From Methanobacterium sp. (GTDB lineage Archaea > Methanobacteriota > Methanobacteria > Methanobacteriales > Methanobacteriaceae), in the NCBI GenBank assembly GCA_015661405.1, contig JACWMK010000007.1:4506-68505 (forward strand): a DNA stretch of 64,000 nucleotides, given 5' to 3'. The notes beneath the pieces were generated by a model that ran no database searches, was not told where the DNA came from, and was given only the letters and a program-made list of their open reading frames with translations. The position numbers and the translations under genes were made by a program. Position 1 is the first letter of the stretch, and each line of letters starts with the position of its first letter. Shown here in pieces: positions 9,319-19,538 of this stretch.

Positions 9319-10122
9319 ATGTTAAAGGGAAATTACTATGAACAGATGAAAGAAAAGTATCCTCTAGAGGGATTCATTGATACTCATCTACATACTAGTC
9401 CAGATGTGAAACCTCGCATCTTGAATGATGTCCAAGCGGCTTTTATGGCCTCAAAGGAGAAGATGGGTGGCATTATTTTAAAATCTCATGTAGAATCTAC
9501 AGCCGGTAGAGCTAGATTGACTGAGATGGTAACTGGAATAAAGGTCATTGGCGGCTTAACATTGAATAGTAGTGTTGGGGGATTGAATCCTGCTGCGGTT
9601 GAAGCTTCAGCTTTGATGGGTGGCAAAATCGTTTGGTTTCCCACTACTTCTCATAGTGTGTTGAATTTGGATTTAGAGCTGATTGAGGATATACTTCACT
9701 TAATTGTCCAAAATGATCTGGTTTTAGCCACTGGTCATTTAAATCCTGCAGAGATTTTTGAATTGTTAGATATGGCTCATAGTATGGGAATCTGGAGAAT
9801 ACTCGTTAATCATCCCTTTACTCGGGTAGTGGGGGCTAATATTGATGAACAGAAAGAAATGGCTCGATACGCTTATTTGGAGCATTGTTATGTAGCTTGC
9901 ATGGATAATCATGATAAGATAGATCCTGAGCTGATTTCACAGGGAATAAAAGATATAGGATCAGATAAATGCATAATGGCCACTGATTTCGGGCAATCAA
10001 ATAATCCCTATCCTGTGGTGGGGATGAAAATGTTTGTAAATAAAATGATGGATTTAGAAATTTCAATAGATGATATAATTATAATGTGTAAAATTAATCC
10101 ATTCAAATTATTTTTTGAATAA
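9319..10122 (+). CDS. DUF6282 family amidohydrolase-like protein
   Basis: The 267-residue protein shows hallmarks of a TIM-barrel metal-dependent hydrolase: IDTHLHTSPD near residue 20, ILKSHVEST near 54, TGHLNPAE near 139, VNHPF near 163 and ATDFGQ near 221. The HxH pair and later His and Asp residues would form an amidohydrolase metal centre. Family members are annotated as DUF6282 and no substrate is known. The start follows GAGGTGGTG at 9305-9313. It is monocistronic, with about 250 bases upstream and an AT-rich spacer downstream. It is expected to be cytosolic; the fold is well supported and the substrate is not. Confidence 0.8.
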   Translation: MLKGNYYEQMKEKYPLEGFIDTHLHTSPDVKPRILNDVQAAFMASKEKMGGIILKSHVESTAGRARLTEMVTGIKVIGGLTLNSSVGGLNPAAVEASALMGGKIVWFPTTSHSVLNLDLELIEDILHLIVQNDLVLATGHLNPAEIFELLDMAHSMGIWRILVNHPFTRVVGANIDEQKEMARYAYLEHCYVACMDNHDKIDPELISQGIKDIGSDKCIMATDFGQSNNPYPVVGMKMFVNKMMDLEISIDDIIIMCKINPFKLFFE

Positions 10123-10307
10123 GAACGATTTATTTATGAGATAAATCTTAAAAAATATAATAAAATTTTAATTTCTATTATAAGAGTAAAGCTTTCTCAG
10201 TATATTTTATTCTTAAAATTCATAACTTATAAATAGATGAAATAAATCTTATAAAAAATTAGATAGTAATTATACTATAGATATGAGATAAAACGGTGAA
10301 AAATATT

Positions 10308-10643
10308 ATGAAAAACGATAAGAAATCTACAATTAATGAAGAACTCCTTTCAAGAATGGAACAATTCAAAGAGGCGACAATAGATCAGGAAAAAAGAATA
10401 GAATTAGAAAATAATATATTAGGTTCAGAAGTGCTCATCAGATTTGAAATATTTCTTCCATCAAAAAGTCCTGAAAAATTTTCAGACGGTATTTTTCTTT
10501 ATATGAATGATTCTGGTGATATAGTGGATGCTGAATATTATATAAGAGATTCAGATGATATTACTATAGTTGGCTTGGAAGCTGATGATTTCAAAGTTGT
10601 TAAAGAACTTTTTAAAGATTCCTTCTCATTAGAAATAGAATAA
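10308..10643 (+). CDS. Small acidic hypothetical protein
   Basis: I do not recognise this 111-residue protein. It is acidic and soluble, with an N-terminal helix rich in Glu and Lys and a C-terminal part alternating strands and acidic turns (DGIFLYMNDSGDIVDAEYYIRDSDD). There are no Cys residues and no membrane segment. I chose the ATG at 10308 because CGGTGA lies eight bases upstream; the in-frame GTG at 10296 is part of that site. A run of ten T residues follows the stop and probably ends transcription. It seems to be a single-gene unit flanked by long spacers. Confidence 0.65.
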   Translation: MKNDKKSTINEELLSRMEQFKEATIDQEKRIELENNILGSEVLIRFEIFLPSKSPEKFSDGIFLYMNDSGDIVDAEYYIRDSDDITIVGLEADDFKVVKELFKDSFSLEIE

Positions 10644-11139
10644 AACATATAATTTCTTTTAAATTCAATATTTTTTTTTTAAATTAAATATTATTCATTA
10701 ATTCTATAAAATTAATAGAATTTAATTTATAGATAACGTATAAAATTCAATAAGTAGCCTATTATAATCAGAAAAATAGATTTAACTGCGTAAAATATTT
10801 TCGTAAAAAAAAACACTAATAAAAATCCTAAATAAGATTAATCTCGCTACGTGTTTGTCAACAGTTATATAGGTCATGATACACATAAAATACAATTAAT
10901 ATTAAATAATGTAGAAAAATTAGGCCTCATTAATTCCCTTCTTAAACAACCCCGATTTAGAAACTTAAACAACTTCAAGAATACTATAAATAAAATTTTT
11001 AGAAATTATTTATAAGATATCATACAGTAACTTAGGGTTGACATTCCAATTACAAGTTAATATTTCTTTATAACAATTTTAAGGGCCTATATTTCATCAT
11101 AATTTACAACAATTGCAACGATCAAATGGAGATTAAAAA
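10644..11139. other. Long AT-rich spacer with a direct repeat
   Basis: This 496-base spacer has no convincing coding frame on either strand. It holds the oligo-T run at its start and two copies of CTTAAACAAC, at 10941-10950 and 10964-10973 (23 bases apart). These could be a repressor or activator site for the NYN-domain gene downstream. I see no tRNA-like fold. Confidence 0.4.
10671..10680 (+). terminator. Oligo-T terminator
   Basis: Ten consecutive T residues lie 28 bases after the stop of the small acidic protein. Archaeal RNA polymerase terminates at such T-rich stretches without needing a hairpin. Confidence 0.5.
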
Positions 11140-11646
11140 ATGCGTAGTTTTGAAAGATTAAGTTCTCTGAAGGATTATATACCACTTAAAAGAGGAGAAT
11201 CTGGAGGAAAAAATATTGGACTTTTAGTTGATGGACCCAACATGTTAAGAAAAGAATTCAGCCTTAATCTTGATTTAGTAAGGAAAATAGTATCAGAATA
11301 TGGCAACATGAGAGTTGGAAAAGTTCTTTTAAACCAATATGCTTCAGATAAACTGATAGAGGCAATAGTTAATCAAGGATTCACTCCTATTGTGGTAGCT
11401 GGTGACACAGACGTTTATATGGCAGTTGAAGCAATGGAATTAATATATAATCCTAATATTGATATTATCGCCCTTATGACTCGTGACGCTGATTTTTTAC
11501 CAATAATTAATAAAGCAAAAGAAAATGGTAAAGAAACCTTAGTTATAGGTGCAGAACCAGGATTCAGCGCTGCATTACAAAATTCAGCAGATAATGCAAT
11601 CATATTAAAGGCTGAAAATAATAAAGAATCCAAAAAACATGATTAA
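11140..11646 (+). CDS. NYN-domain PIN-like protein, TIGR00288 family
   Basis: The 168-residue protein carries the NYN/LabA-type PIN-like nuclease fold. An N-terminal GLLVDGPNM strand supplies the first acidic residue, GDTDVYM the middle one, and [26 protein letters not shown] the DxDF signature. These Asp residues form the metal site in PIN-like RNases. Length and sequence style match the archaeal TIGR00288 family. The gene has a 496-base upstream spacer and is followed 66 bases later by a SelA-like PLP enzyme in the same direction. RNA processing or decay is the likely role; no substrate is known. Confidence 0.85.
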   Translation: MRSFERLSSLKDYIPLKRGESGGKNIGLLVDGPNMLRKEFSLNLDLVRKIVSEYGNMRVGKVLLNQYASDKLIEAIVNQGFTPIVVAGDTDVYMAVEAMELIYNPNIDIIALMTRDADFLPIINKAKENGKETLVIGAEPGFSAALQNSADNAIILKAENNKESKKHD

Positions 11647-11712
11647 AAACAAAAAGAATAATAATTTTTTATAAACTTTAATTTAAAATTTATTATAAGG
11701 ACTCATAAAATA

Positions 11713-12873
11713 ATGCTATTAAAATCTAGCCTTGATGAATTAAAAAGAAGAGAGGCTGCATTAAACATAATTAATTCCAAGATCAAAGCAAGGAATAGAT
11801 CACACCTATATGATCTCACTGGTCTTTCTGGGGGATTCCCCATAAAAAAAGAAGATATTGATCTTCTAGAAACATATGCCGGATCAGCAATTTTTGAAGA
11901 AGAAATACAAATTCAGGGAAGAAAACATCTTGGCGGAAACAAAATTCTAGCCCTAAATAGAACTAGCTCAGGAATTTTAGCATCCATAATTGCATTAGTA
12001 AAACCAGATGAAGAAGTGGTACATTATCTAACCCAATTACCTTCTCATCCATCTATTCCACGGAGTACAAAACTAATAAGAGCAAATTATCGTGAATTTA
12101 ATAATTTAAATGAATTTGAAATAGGAAATAATACATCTCTTGTTATAATAACCGGTTCAACTATGGATCATGAAGTTTTGAGTGAGGAAGAATTTTTAAG
12201 GATAATTGAAATTTCCAAGTCAAAAAATGTGCCAGTTTTGGTTGATGATGCATCCGGAGCGAGATTACGGACTGTAATTTACCATCAACCTCGTGCAATG
12301 GACATGGGTGCAAATTTGGTTATCACCAGTACTGATAAACTTATGGATGGTCCTAGAGGCGGTTTAATGTCTGGAGATGCGGATTTAATTGATTTAATAA
12401 AATCGAAGGCACATCAATTTGGTTTAGAAGCTCAAACACCTTTAATTGCAGGTATGGCAAGGGCTTTAGAAGATTTCAATCCAGAACGAATTCTTAAAGC
12501 TCAAGACGAAAGGAAAGGAATATATAAAAATTTAATAAATGATTTGAAAGAAATTAATCTAACTCCTACAGGTTTCATGCTATCTGCTGAAGGCTTGATG
12601 AAAGAATTGAAATATTTGAATGTTACACACTCTTTAAGTCCGAAAGAAGCTGCAAATATTTTAGCTATGATTCTTTTAAGGGAATATAACATAATAACTA
12701 TTCCTGCAGTAGGTATGCCCGGTGCTTCACCAACTATTAGAATTGATCTAGCATCAAAGGATGCAGAATGTTTAAATCAAAATTATATTATTGATGCATT
12801 TAAGGAAAGTCTTTTAAGACTTAAAGAAATAATTGATGATAAAAAAATTTGCAGAAAAGTATTGTATGACTAA
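11713..12873 (+). CDS. SelA-like PLP-dependent enzyme (MTH_1914/MJ0158 type, TIGR03576)
   Basis: The 386-residue protein belongs to fold-type I PLP enzymes. It has a GGNKILALNRTSSGILA cofactor-binding stretch (about residues 75-92), DDASGARLR (about 177-185) and the probable Schiff-base lysine in ITSTDKLMDGPRGG (about 201-214). It looks like the archaeal family once labelled selenocysteine synthase-like and later listed as UPF0425 proteins. No SelB or Sec tRNA is seen in the window, so a selenium role is not supported. The start has AAGGA upstream. It follows the NYN gene and precedes rtcA, all in the same direction, and may be co-transcribed with them. Confidence 0.85.
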   Translation: MLLKSSLDELKRREAALNIINSKIKARNRSHLYDLTGLSGGFPIKKEDIDLLETYAGSAIFEEEIQIQGRKHLGGNKILALNRTSSGILASIIALVKPDEEVVHYLTQLPSHPSIPRSTKLIRANYREFNNLNEFEIGNNTSLVIITGSTMDHEVLSEEEFLRIIEISKSKNVPVLVDDASGARLRTVIYHQPRAMDMGANLVITSTDKLMDGPRGGLMSGDADLIDLIKSKAHQFGLEAQTPLIAGMARALEDFNPERILKAQDERKGIYKNLINDLKEINLTPTGFMLSAEGLMKELKYLNVTHSLSPKEAANILAMILLREYNIITIPAVGMPGASPTIRIDLASKDAECLNQNYIIDAFKESLLRLKEIIDDKKICRKVLYD

Positions 12874-12943
12874 CAATCATTAAAATTATATTCTTTTTTT
12901 GGTTACTATTTTCCAAATTTTTTTATAGGAGAATTTTTTTTTT

Positions 12944-13960
12944 ATGATTGAAATTGATGGATCCTATGGTGAAGGGGGAGGAGCTCTTTTACGTATATCA
13001 ACAGCTCTTTCAGCTTTGACAGGTAAATATGTTCACTTAACTAATATTCGAGCAAATAGACCTAAAAAAGGCCTTATGCCTCAACATTTTACGGCTTTAA
13101 AAGCGATGGCACAGCTTACCCATGCTTTTCATGAAGGACTCAAAATAGGATCTAATGAAATTTTATTTTATCCAAGTAATCTTCAAGGTGGTGAATATCA
13201 TCTTGATATAGGTACAGCTGGTAGCATAACACTGCTTCTGCAATCATTCATGATTCCTGCGGCTTTTGCTGATTCTCCTGTAAAAATCACACTCAGGGGC
13301 GGTACTGATGTGAGATGGTCTCCTCCAGTGGATTACTTCATTAACGTGACTTGCCCTTTATTGGAATCTATTGGTTATCATTCAAAAATAAATCTAATTC
13401 AAAGAGGACATTATCCAATGGGGGGTGGATTACTAACGGCAAAAATAACTCCAATTAAGAAATTAAAACCATTTAATCTTCAGAAACTACAACTAGATTA
13501 TATAAAAGGTATATCCCATGCAGTTAAATTGCCTGAAAATATTGCCATAAGGCAAGCTAAAAGTGCAGAGAAATTTCTTTTAAAAGAAGGGTATGAATCA
13601 GATATTAAAATTCAACATTCAAATCATGAGTTAGGTCCAGGATCAGGTATCGTTTTATGGACAGAAGGAAAAAGCAGAGTTGGCGGGAGTTCCATCGGGC
13701 AACCGGGTAAAAAGGCAGAATTAGTGGGACAAGAAGCAGCTAAAGAACTTCTTTATCATATATCAAGAAAAGCAGCACTTGATAAATATATGGGTGATCA
13801 GATCATCCCATATATGGCTTTAGCCGGTTATTCCCAGATAAAAACTGCAGAACTTACTCAACATACCCTAACCAATATATATGTTACTGAGGCGTTCATT
13901 AAAAAAGAATTTAAAGTAGAGGGAAAATTAGAGAATAAAGCTATCATACGAGTTGATTAG
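12944..13960 (+). CDS. rtcA: RNA 3'-terminal phosphate cyclase
   Basis: RtcA converts RNA 3'-phosphates to 2',3'-cyclic phosphates using ATP. The 338-residue length is normal. It opens with EIDGSYGEGGGALLRIS and has RANRPKKGLMPQHFTAL and HYPMGGG segments. The catalytic His that becomes adenylated should lie in AELTQHTLTNIYVTE near residue 308. ATAGGAG lies upstream of the ATG across a T-rich spacer. The preceding genes encode a NYN-type nuclease and a PLP enzyme, so a link to RNA repair is possible but unproven. It ends 121 bases before the convergent birA gene. Confidence 0.93.
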   Translation: MIEIDGSYGEGGGALLRISTALSALTGKYVHLTNIRANRPKKGLMPQHFTALKAMAQLTHAFHEGLKIGSNEILFYPSNLQGGEYHLDIGTAGSITLLLQSFMIPAAFADSPVKITLRGGTDVRWSPPVDYFINVTCPLLESIGYHSKINLIQRGHYPMGGGLLTAKITPIKKLKPFNLQKLQLDYIKGISHAVKLPENIAIRQAKSAEKFLLKEGYESDIKIQHSNHELGPGSGIVLWTEGKSRVGGSSIGQPGKKAELVGQEAAKELLYHISRKAALDKYMGDQIIPYMALAGYSQIKTAELTQHTLTNIYVTEAFIKKEFKVEGKLENKAIIRVD

Positions 13961-14081
13961 ATTCGAGATTGAGATATATAAATTAATTAGTGATTTTGAA
14001 ATTTAGATTAAATTTTTATTTCACAAATTTAGTTGAATCAATATTAATTTAATTAAAAAAAAATAATTTTTTAATAAATAT

Positions 14082-15062
14082 TTATTTCTTTTCTTTTCGA
14101 TTGATGTGAATACACTCTCCAGATATAACTTTCTTAAGATTACCATTATCCATTTCCAGAACAAGTCTACCATTCTTACTTATACCAACAGCTTCTCCTC
14201 TTACAACGCCGCCTTTTCTATGTAACTCAACATATTTACCAACTGTTCCTGATAAATTGCGCCATTTATTAAGTATGAATGGGAAGTTACCTGTTTTAAA
14301 TTCATTGTAATTATCTTCAAAGTTTTTTAGGAATTTTTGTATCAGTTCAGCTCCTCTTATTTCTTGTTCCAATTCTGCTTGGAGCGAAGTTGCAGTGTCA
14401 CTTAGTTCTGGAGGAATATTTATATTAAGATCAATTCCAATGCCAACTAGAACATATTCTACACCGATAATTTTTGTTTTTACTTCTGTTAATATTCCAC
14501 TAACTTTTTTGTTGCCTATCAATATGTCATTAGGCCATTTTATTTCCACATCTAAATTACATTCTTGAATTAATGTTTCTGCAACTGCAACTCCAGTTAC
14601 AAGTGTTAATTGAGGTGCTTTGTTAGGTTCCACATCTGGCCTGAGAATTATGGTCATCCATACTCCACCTGATGGTGATATCCATTTTTTCCCCCCACTA
14701 GCCTTACCACTACGTTGTCTTTCAGCTAAAACAATTGTACCCTCTAATGCACCTTCATCAGCAAGCTTTCTGGCTACTAAGTTAGTTGAATCTACTTCTT
14801 TATAGAAATAGATTTTTTTTCCCATATAACTGGTTTGGAGATTACTTCTAATTTCATACGGAAATACAATTTTGGTTTCAGTTAAACGATAACCTGATTT
14901 TAGAGTATCAATAGGATATCCTTCTTCTATTAATGATTGAATTTCATCTGAAATTTCTGTTTTTGAAATATCAATTTCAATTTCAATATCATCAAGAGAA
15001 ATATAATCTCCTTTTCTTTTAAAAAGAACATTTAATATTTGGTCTTTACTCATTTGAGTCAT
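14082..15062 (-). CDS. birA: Biotin--protein ligase with N-terminal DNA-binding domain
   Basis: The 326-residue protein has a winged-helix domain (about 1-65, SKDQILNVLFKRKGDYISLDDIE). The ligase domain includes YKEVDSTNLVARKLADEGA, the biotinyl-AMP loop QRSGKASGGKKW, IKWPNDILIGNKKVSGIL and a C-terminal SH3-like segment. It attaches biotin to the carrier protein of pyruvate carboxylase; the winged-helix domain suggests it may also repress biotin genes. I chose ATG 15062 with GAGGG upstream, which places the start one base after the pycA stop. The order pycA then birA is the arrangement known from Methanothermobacter. Confidence 0.92.
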   Translation of the reverse strand: MTQMSKDQILNVLFKRKGDYISLDDIEIEIDISKTEISDEIQSLIEEGYPIDTLKSGYRLTETKIVFPYEIRSNLQTSYMGKKIYFYKEVDSTNLVARKLADEGALEGTIVLAERQRSGKASGGKKWISPSGGVWMTIILRPDVEPNKAPQLTLVTGVAVAETLIQECNLDVEIKWPNDILIGNKKVSGILTEVKTKIIGVEYVLVGIGIDLNINIPPELSDTATSLQAELEQEIRGAELIQKFLKNFEDNYNEFKTGNFPFILNKWRNLSGTVGKYVELHRKGGVVRGEAVGISKNGRLVLEMDNGNLKKVISGECIHINRKEKK

Positions 15063-15063
15063 C

Positions 15064-16554
15064 TTACTTTCCCTCATTTTTTTTAATGGATTGATTCATG
15101 TAAATTGATACCGCTGCTGATACTGCAGCTACTTTTTTAGAGGGTAAAAATGTAGATTTAAGGCGTGTTTCCATTTCTTTATCTTCTTCTATAACCTTCA
15201 ACATGTTATCCATGATCTCATTTTTATACTGATCTACAAAATGAGTGTGAAGTTTACCCTCCTGGAAATGGGGACTAGCCATCATAGCTTTATCGAAAGG
15301 TATGGTTGTTTTCACTCCTAATATTATATACTCGGAAAGAGCCCTTCTCATACGACTTATGGCTTCTTCACGGTCCCTTCCCCAAACAATTAGCTTGGAT
15401 ATCATAGAATCATAATAGGAAGGTATTGTATAGTTATTATAAACTCCACTATCCACTCTTACACCTAAACCGCCTGGAGAACGATATCCTGTTATTTTAC
15501 CGGGATTAGGAGTGAAATTATTAAGAGGATCTTCTGCATTAATTCTACATTCAATGGCATGCCCATATACTCTTACTTTATCTTGAGGACAGCATAATTC
15601 TTCTCCACAAGCAATTTTTATTTGTTGCTTCACAATATCAATACCTGTTATTGCTTCAGTTATGGGATGTTCCACTTGTACACGAGTGTTCATCTCTAGA
15701 AAATAGAAATTTCCATTAGAATAGAGGAACTCAACTGTACCAGCATTAGTATAACCTATAGAAGAGGCAGCATGTACTGCTACAGAACCCATCTTTTCCC
15801 TGAGTTTTTTGGTCATGATCGGTGAAGGTGCTTCTTCAATAAGTTTCTGATTTCTTCTTTGGATGGAGCATTCCCTTTCAGCTGCATGTATGATATTATC
15901 ATGTTCGTCTGCAAGTATTTGGAATTCAATATGTCTAGGTTCCTGGATGTATTTTTCTAAATATACTGTTGCATCACCGAATGCTGATTTTGCCAGTGAT
16001 TCAGTGGATTCTATGGCTCTTAAAAGTTCATCTTCTTCCCATATGATCCGCATACCGATACCACCACCACCTGCAGATGGTTTTAACATGATGGGATAAC
16101 CTATGGATTCAGCCATTTTAATTGCTTCTGAAGAATTTTTTATTCCTTTTTCTGTTCCTGGCACTATGGGAACACCTGCATTTTTCATCAACTTTCTAGC
16201 AGCTATTTTACTACCCATAGCACTTATAACTGATGATTTAGGTCCTATAAGTTTAATGCCATGTTTTTCGCATTCTTTTCCAAGATTAGGATTTTCCGCT
16301 AAAAATCCATAACCCGGGTGAATGGCTTCAGCATCGTACTTTTTTGCTGCATTAATAATCTTATCAATGTTCAAATAGCTTTTAGCTGGAGCTGATTCTC
16401 CAATATTGTGTGCTTCATCGGCATATTTAGCAAAAAGTGAATTTTTATCTGCATCAGAGTAAATGGCTACAGTTCTAACTTCTAATTCTTTGCAAGCCCT
16501 CATTATTCTGATGGCAATTTCGCCTCGATTAGCAATTAATATCTTTTTGAACAT
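15064..16554 (-). CDS. pycA: Pyruvate carboxylase subunit A (biotin carboxylase)
   Basis: The 496-residue protein is a biotin carboxylase of the ATP-grasp superfamily. It has the FKKILIANRGEIAIRIMRAC opening, the glycine-rich KPSAGGGGIGMR loop near residue 160, the ECSIQRRNQK segment and the EMNTRVQVEHPITE catalytic motif near residues 287-300. In methanogens without an acetyl-CoA carboxylase it forms two-subunit pyruvate carboxylase, making oxaloacetate for the incomplete reductive TCA pathway. The pycB subunit is not in the window. birA follows directly and modifies the biotin carrier on PycB. The C-terminus is extended by a helical Lys/Glu-rich stretch. Confidence 0.92.
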   Translation of the reverse strand: MFKKILIANRGEIAIRIMRACKELEVRTVAIYSDADKNSLFAKYADEAHNIGESAPAKSYLNIDKIINAAKKYDAEAIHPGYGFLAENPNLGKECEKHGIKLIGPKSSVISAMGSKIAARKLMKNAGVPIVPGTEKGIKNSSEAIKMAESIGYPIMLKPSAGGGGIGMRIIWEEDELLRAIESTESLAKSAFGDATVYLEKYIQEPRHIEFQILADEHDNIIHAAERECSIQRRNQKLIEEAPSPIMTKKLREKMGSVAVHAASSIGYTNAGTVEFLYSNGNFYFLEMNTRVQVEHPITEAITGIDIVKQQIKIACGEELCCPQDKVRVYGHAIECRINAEDPLNNFTPNPGKITGYRSPGGLGVRVDSGVYNNYTIPSYYDSMISKLIVWGRDREEAISRMRRALSEYIILGVKTTIPFDKAMMASPHFQEGKLHTHFVDQYKNEIMDNMLKVIEEDKEMETRLKSTFLPSKKVAAVSAAVSIYMNQSIKKNEGK

Positions 16555-16765
16555 TTGTATCTCATCTTTAATTTAATTTTTAAGTTATATTTAAATTCAA
16601 AAATTGATTTAACTTTAAATTTATCTTATAATTATAAATTTTTATTTAATAATTTTATATATCTTTTCTTCATTAAATATTAATATTAAAGTAATCTTTA
16701 ACTGTTGATTGGTTGAATTTATAACTATTTAAGAATTTACTCATTCATAAATAAGGATAAATAAA

Positions 16766-17413
16766 TTGATAAAAAAAGATTTTAATATAATGATCACTAA
16801 AAAAATACAGTTGGAGATGGCTATAGAATCCATTCCACCACATCCCACTCCTAAAGTAGATTTAGAACAATACAATACACCAGCAAAAATCGCTGCTGAT
16901 GTACTATGGAATGCGTTTACATTGGGTGATATTGAAGGATTAAAAGTGGTTGATTTAGGAACTGGCACAGGTATATTTGCCATTGGCGCTGCTCTTTTGG
17001 GTGCATTAGGAGTGGTGGGTATAGATTTTGATCCTCAGGCGGTGAAAATTGCCCGTGTAGAGGCATCTAAAAGGGGATTAGAAGATTTAACTAGATTTAT
17101 TTCAGTTAATGTTAAAAGTTTTGATGAAAAAGCAGATACTGTGATACAGAATCCTCCATTTGGGGTTCAGAGAGCCCATCATAAAGAAGCTGACCGGTTA
17201 TTCATGAGTAAATCGCTCGAAATTGCTCCAGTTGTATATTCATTTCATATGTTCCAGACTGAGGATTTTGTCAAACGATTTTTCCAATCTTTGGGTGGTT
17301 TAATTACTCATAAATTTTATTACAGTTTTCCCATTCCACATATCTATAATTTTCATCAAAAAGAGGAAGTTAGTGTTGATGTAGTAGTTTTAAGAATTGA
17401 AAAGTTAGAATGA
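16766..17413 (+). CDS. METTL5-family RNA N6-adenine methyltransferase
   Basis: The 215-residue protein is a Rossmann-fold methyltransferase with the SAM motif VVDLGTGTGIFAIGAALLG (about residues 60-78), an acidic residue in GIDFDPQA and the catalytic NPPFGVQ motif near residue 124. NPPF marks N6-adenine or exocyclic amine methylation. Its size and the EYNTPA-like QYNTPAKIAADVLW segment fit the archaeal relatives of METTL5, which methylates small-subunit rRNA. The longest start is TTG 16766 with AAGGA about 10 bases upstream; ATG 16790 has no clear ribosome binding site. It lies just upstream of the ribosomal superoperon, which suits an rRNA substrate. Confidence 0.85.
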   Translation: MIKKDFNIMITKKIQLEMAIESIPPHPTPKVDLEQYNTPAKIAADVLWNAFTLGDIEGLKVVDLGTGTGIFAIGAALLGALGVVGIDFDPQAVKIARVEASKRGLEDLTRFISVNVKSFDEKADTVIQNPPFGVQRAHHKEADRLFMSKSLEIAPVVYSFHMFQTEDFVKRFFQSLGGLITHKFYYSFPIPHIYNFHQKEEVSVDVVVLRIEKLE

Positions 17414-17540
17414 ATTAATTAGCTTTTTTAAACTTATATACTATTTTTGAATGAAAACTATTCATATTGAATGGAAAATTTACAAATTCTTATTTTTTGT
17501 AAAAATAGTATTCAGAATAAATATACATAATTAATATACA

Positions 17541-17550
17541 TATAAATGTA
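17541..17550 (+). promoter_or_regulatory. TATA box ahead of the translation superoperon
   Basis: TATAAATGTA sits 22 bases before the ATG at 17572. With the usual archaeal spacing of about 25 bases from TATA to start site, transcripts would have almost no leader, consistent with the lack of a clear ribosome binding site before this gene. Confidence 0.45.
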
Positions 17551-17571
17551 TAGTATAATAGACTATTAAAG

Positions 17572-18384
<813 letters not shown>

Positions 18385-18411
18385 AATCGAATATTTAAAC
18401 AGAATAACTCG

Positions 18412-18418
18412 TATATAA
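18412..18418 (+). promoter_or_regulatory. rpl3: Possible TATA box for rpl3
   Basis: TATATAA lies 36 bases before the rpl3 ATG and about 20 bases upstream of its AAGGAGG ribosome binding site. It could give the ribosomal genes a promoter independent of the methyltransferase gene. Confidence 0.35.
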
Positions 18419-18453
18419 TTTGTAAACTTGTGAATTAAGGAGGTAAATTTTAA

Positions 18454-19464
18454 ATGAGTAGACATCACCAACCCAGAAAAGGATCAATAGCATTTAGTCC
18501 TAGGAAAAGAGCAGCCAAGGAATCACCCAGAATAAGATCTTGGCCAGAAACAGATCAAACCGGACTTCTGGGATTTCCTGGTTACAAAGTGGGAATGACC
18601 CACGTCACCATGATTGATTCGACGAAAAACTCACCTACTGAGGGGATGGAGATTTCGTCACCGGTAACCATACTTGAAACACCACCCGTAGTGGCAATGG
18701 GAATCAGAGCTTACAGGAAAGACACTCGTGGACTTAAAACCATGAGCGACATTCTAGCTGGAGACTTGGATGAAGACCTAAAAAGAAACATAACTTTTCC
18801 TAAAGAAAATGATGTTGAAACTAAATTAAATGAACTAAAAGAAAAAATAGATGAAATAGAAGATATAAGGGTTATAGTTCATACTAAACCTCGACTCGTC
18901 AGTATTCCTAAAAAGAAACCAGACATCGTGGAATGTGGAATCGGTGGAGTTAACTTAGAAGAAAAACTAGATTACGCTATAAGTGTACTGGGAAAAGAAA
19001 TAAATAATAATGATACATTCGCTGACGGAGAACATGTTGATGCTATAGCCATCACTAAGGGTAAAGGATTTCAAGGCCCAGTTAAAAGATTCGGAGTCAG
19101 AATACAATATGGAAAGTCTGCAAGAAGTAGTAAAGAAAGAGTAGTTGGTTCTATAGGTCCATGGACACCATCAAGAACCATGTGGACTGTTGCAATGGCA
19201 GGTCAAATGGGTTATCATAAAAGAACAGAATATAACAAGAAAATACTTAAAATAGGCAACGAATCTGAAACAGAGGATATAAATCCTGCTGGTGGTTTTG
19301 TAAAATATGGTTTAGTCAAGAATAACTATGTGATGGTGAAAGGCTCTATTCCTGGACCTTCTAAACGTTTAGTGATTCTAAGAAAAGCAGTTAGACAACA
19401 GGGTAAACATAATGATCCTGTTCAAATATCTCATATAAGCATAGCTTCTAAACAGGGAGTCTAA
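18454..19464 (+). CDS. rpl3: Large ribosomal subunit protein uL3
   Basis: The 336-residue protein has the archaeal/eukaryotic uL3 opening (SRHHQPRKGSIAFSPRKRA). The tip segment around KGKGFQGPVKRFGVRIQYGKSARSSKER reaches toward the peptidyl transferase centre, and RTEYNKKILKIG follows. Length is normal for archaea and longer than bacterial L3. AAGGAGGTAA precedes the ATG. It is the first ribosomal protein gene of the cluster, followed after 74 bases by rpl4. Confidence 0.96.
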   Translation: MSRHHQPRKGSIAFSPRKRAAKESPRIRSWPETDQTGLLGFPGYKVGMTHVTMIDSTKNSPTEGMEISSPVTILETPPVVAMGIRAYRKDTRGLKTMSDILAGDLDEDLKRNITFPKENDVETKLNELKEKIDEIEDIRVIVHTKPRLVSIPKKKPDIVECGIGGVNLEEKLDYAISVLGKEINNNDTFADGEHVDAIAITKGKGFQGPVKRFGVRIQYGKSARSSKERVVGSIGPWTPSRTMWTVAMAGQMGYHKRTEYNKKILKIGNESETEDINPAGGFVKYGLVKNNYVMVKGSIPGPSKRLVILRKAVRQQGKHNDPVQISHISIASKQGV

Positions 19465-19538
19465 AAACTTGTATAATTCTTATTCTAATTTCAAAAATTG
19501 TAACAATAATTATAATGGACTATTTAGAGTGATTTAAA

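Noticed and set aside
11713..12873. Selenocysteine synthase assignment for the PLP enzyme
   Set aside because: The family is only SelA-like, and no other selenocysteine machinery is visible in the window.
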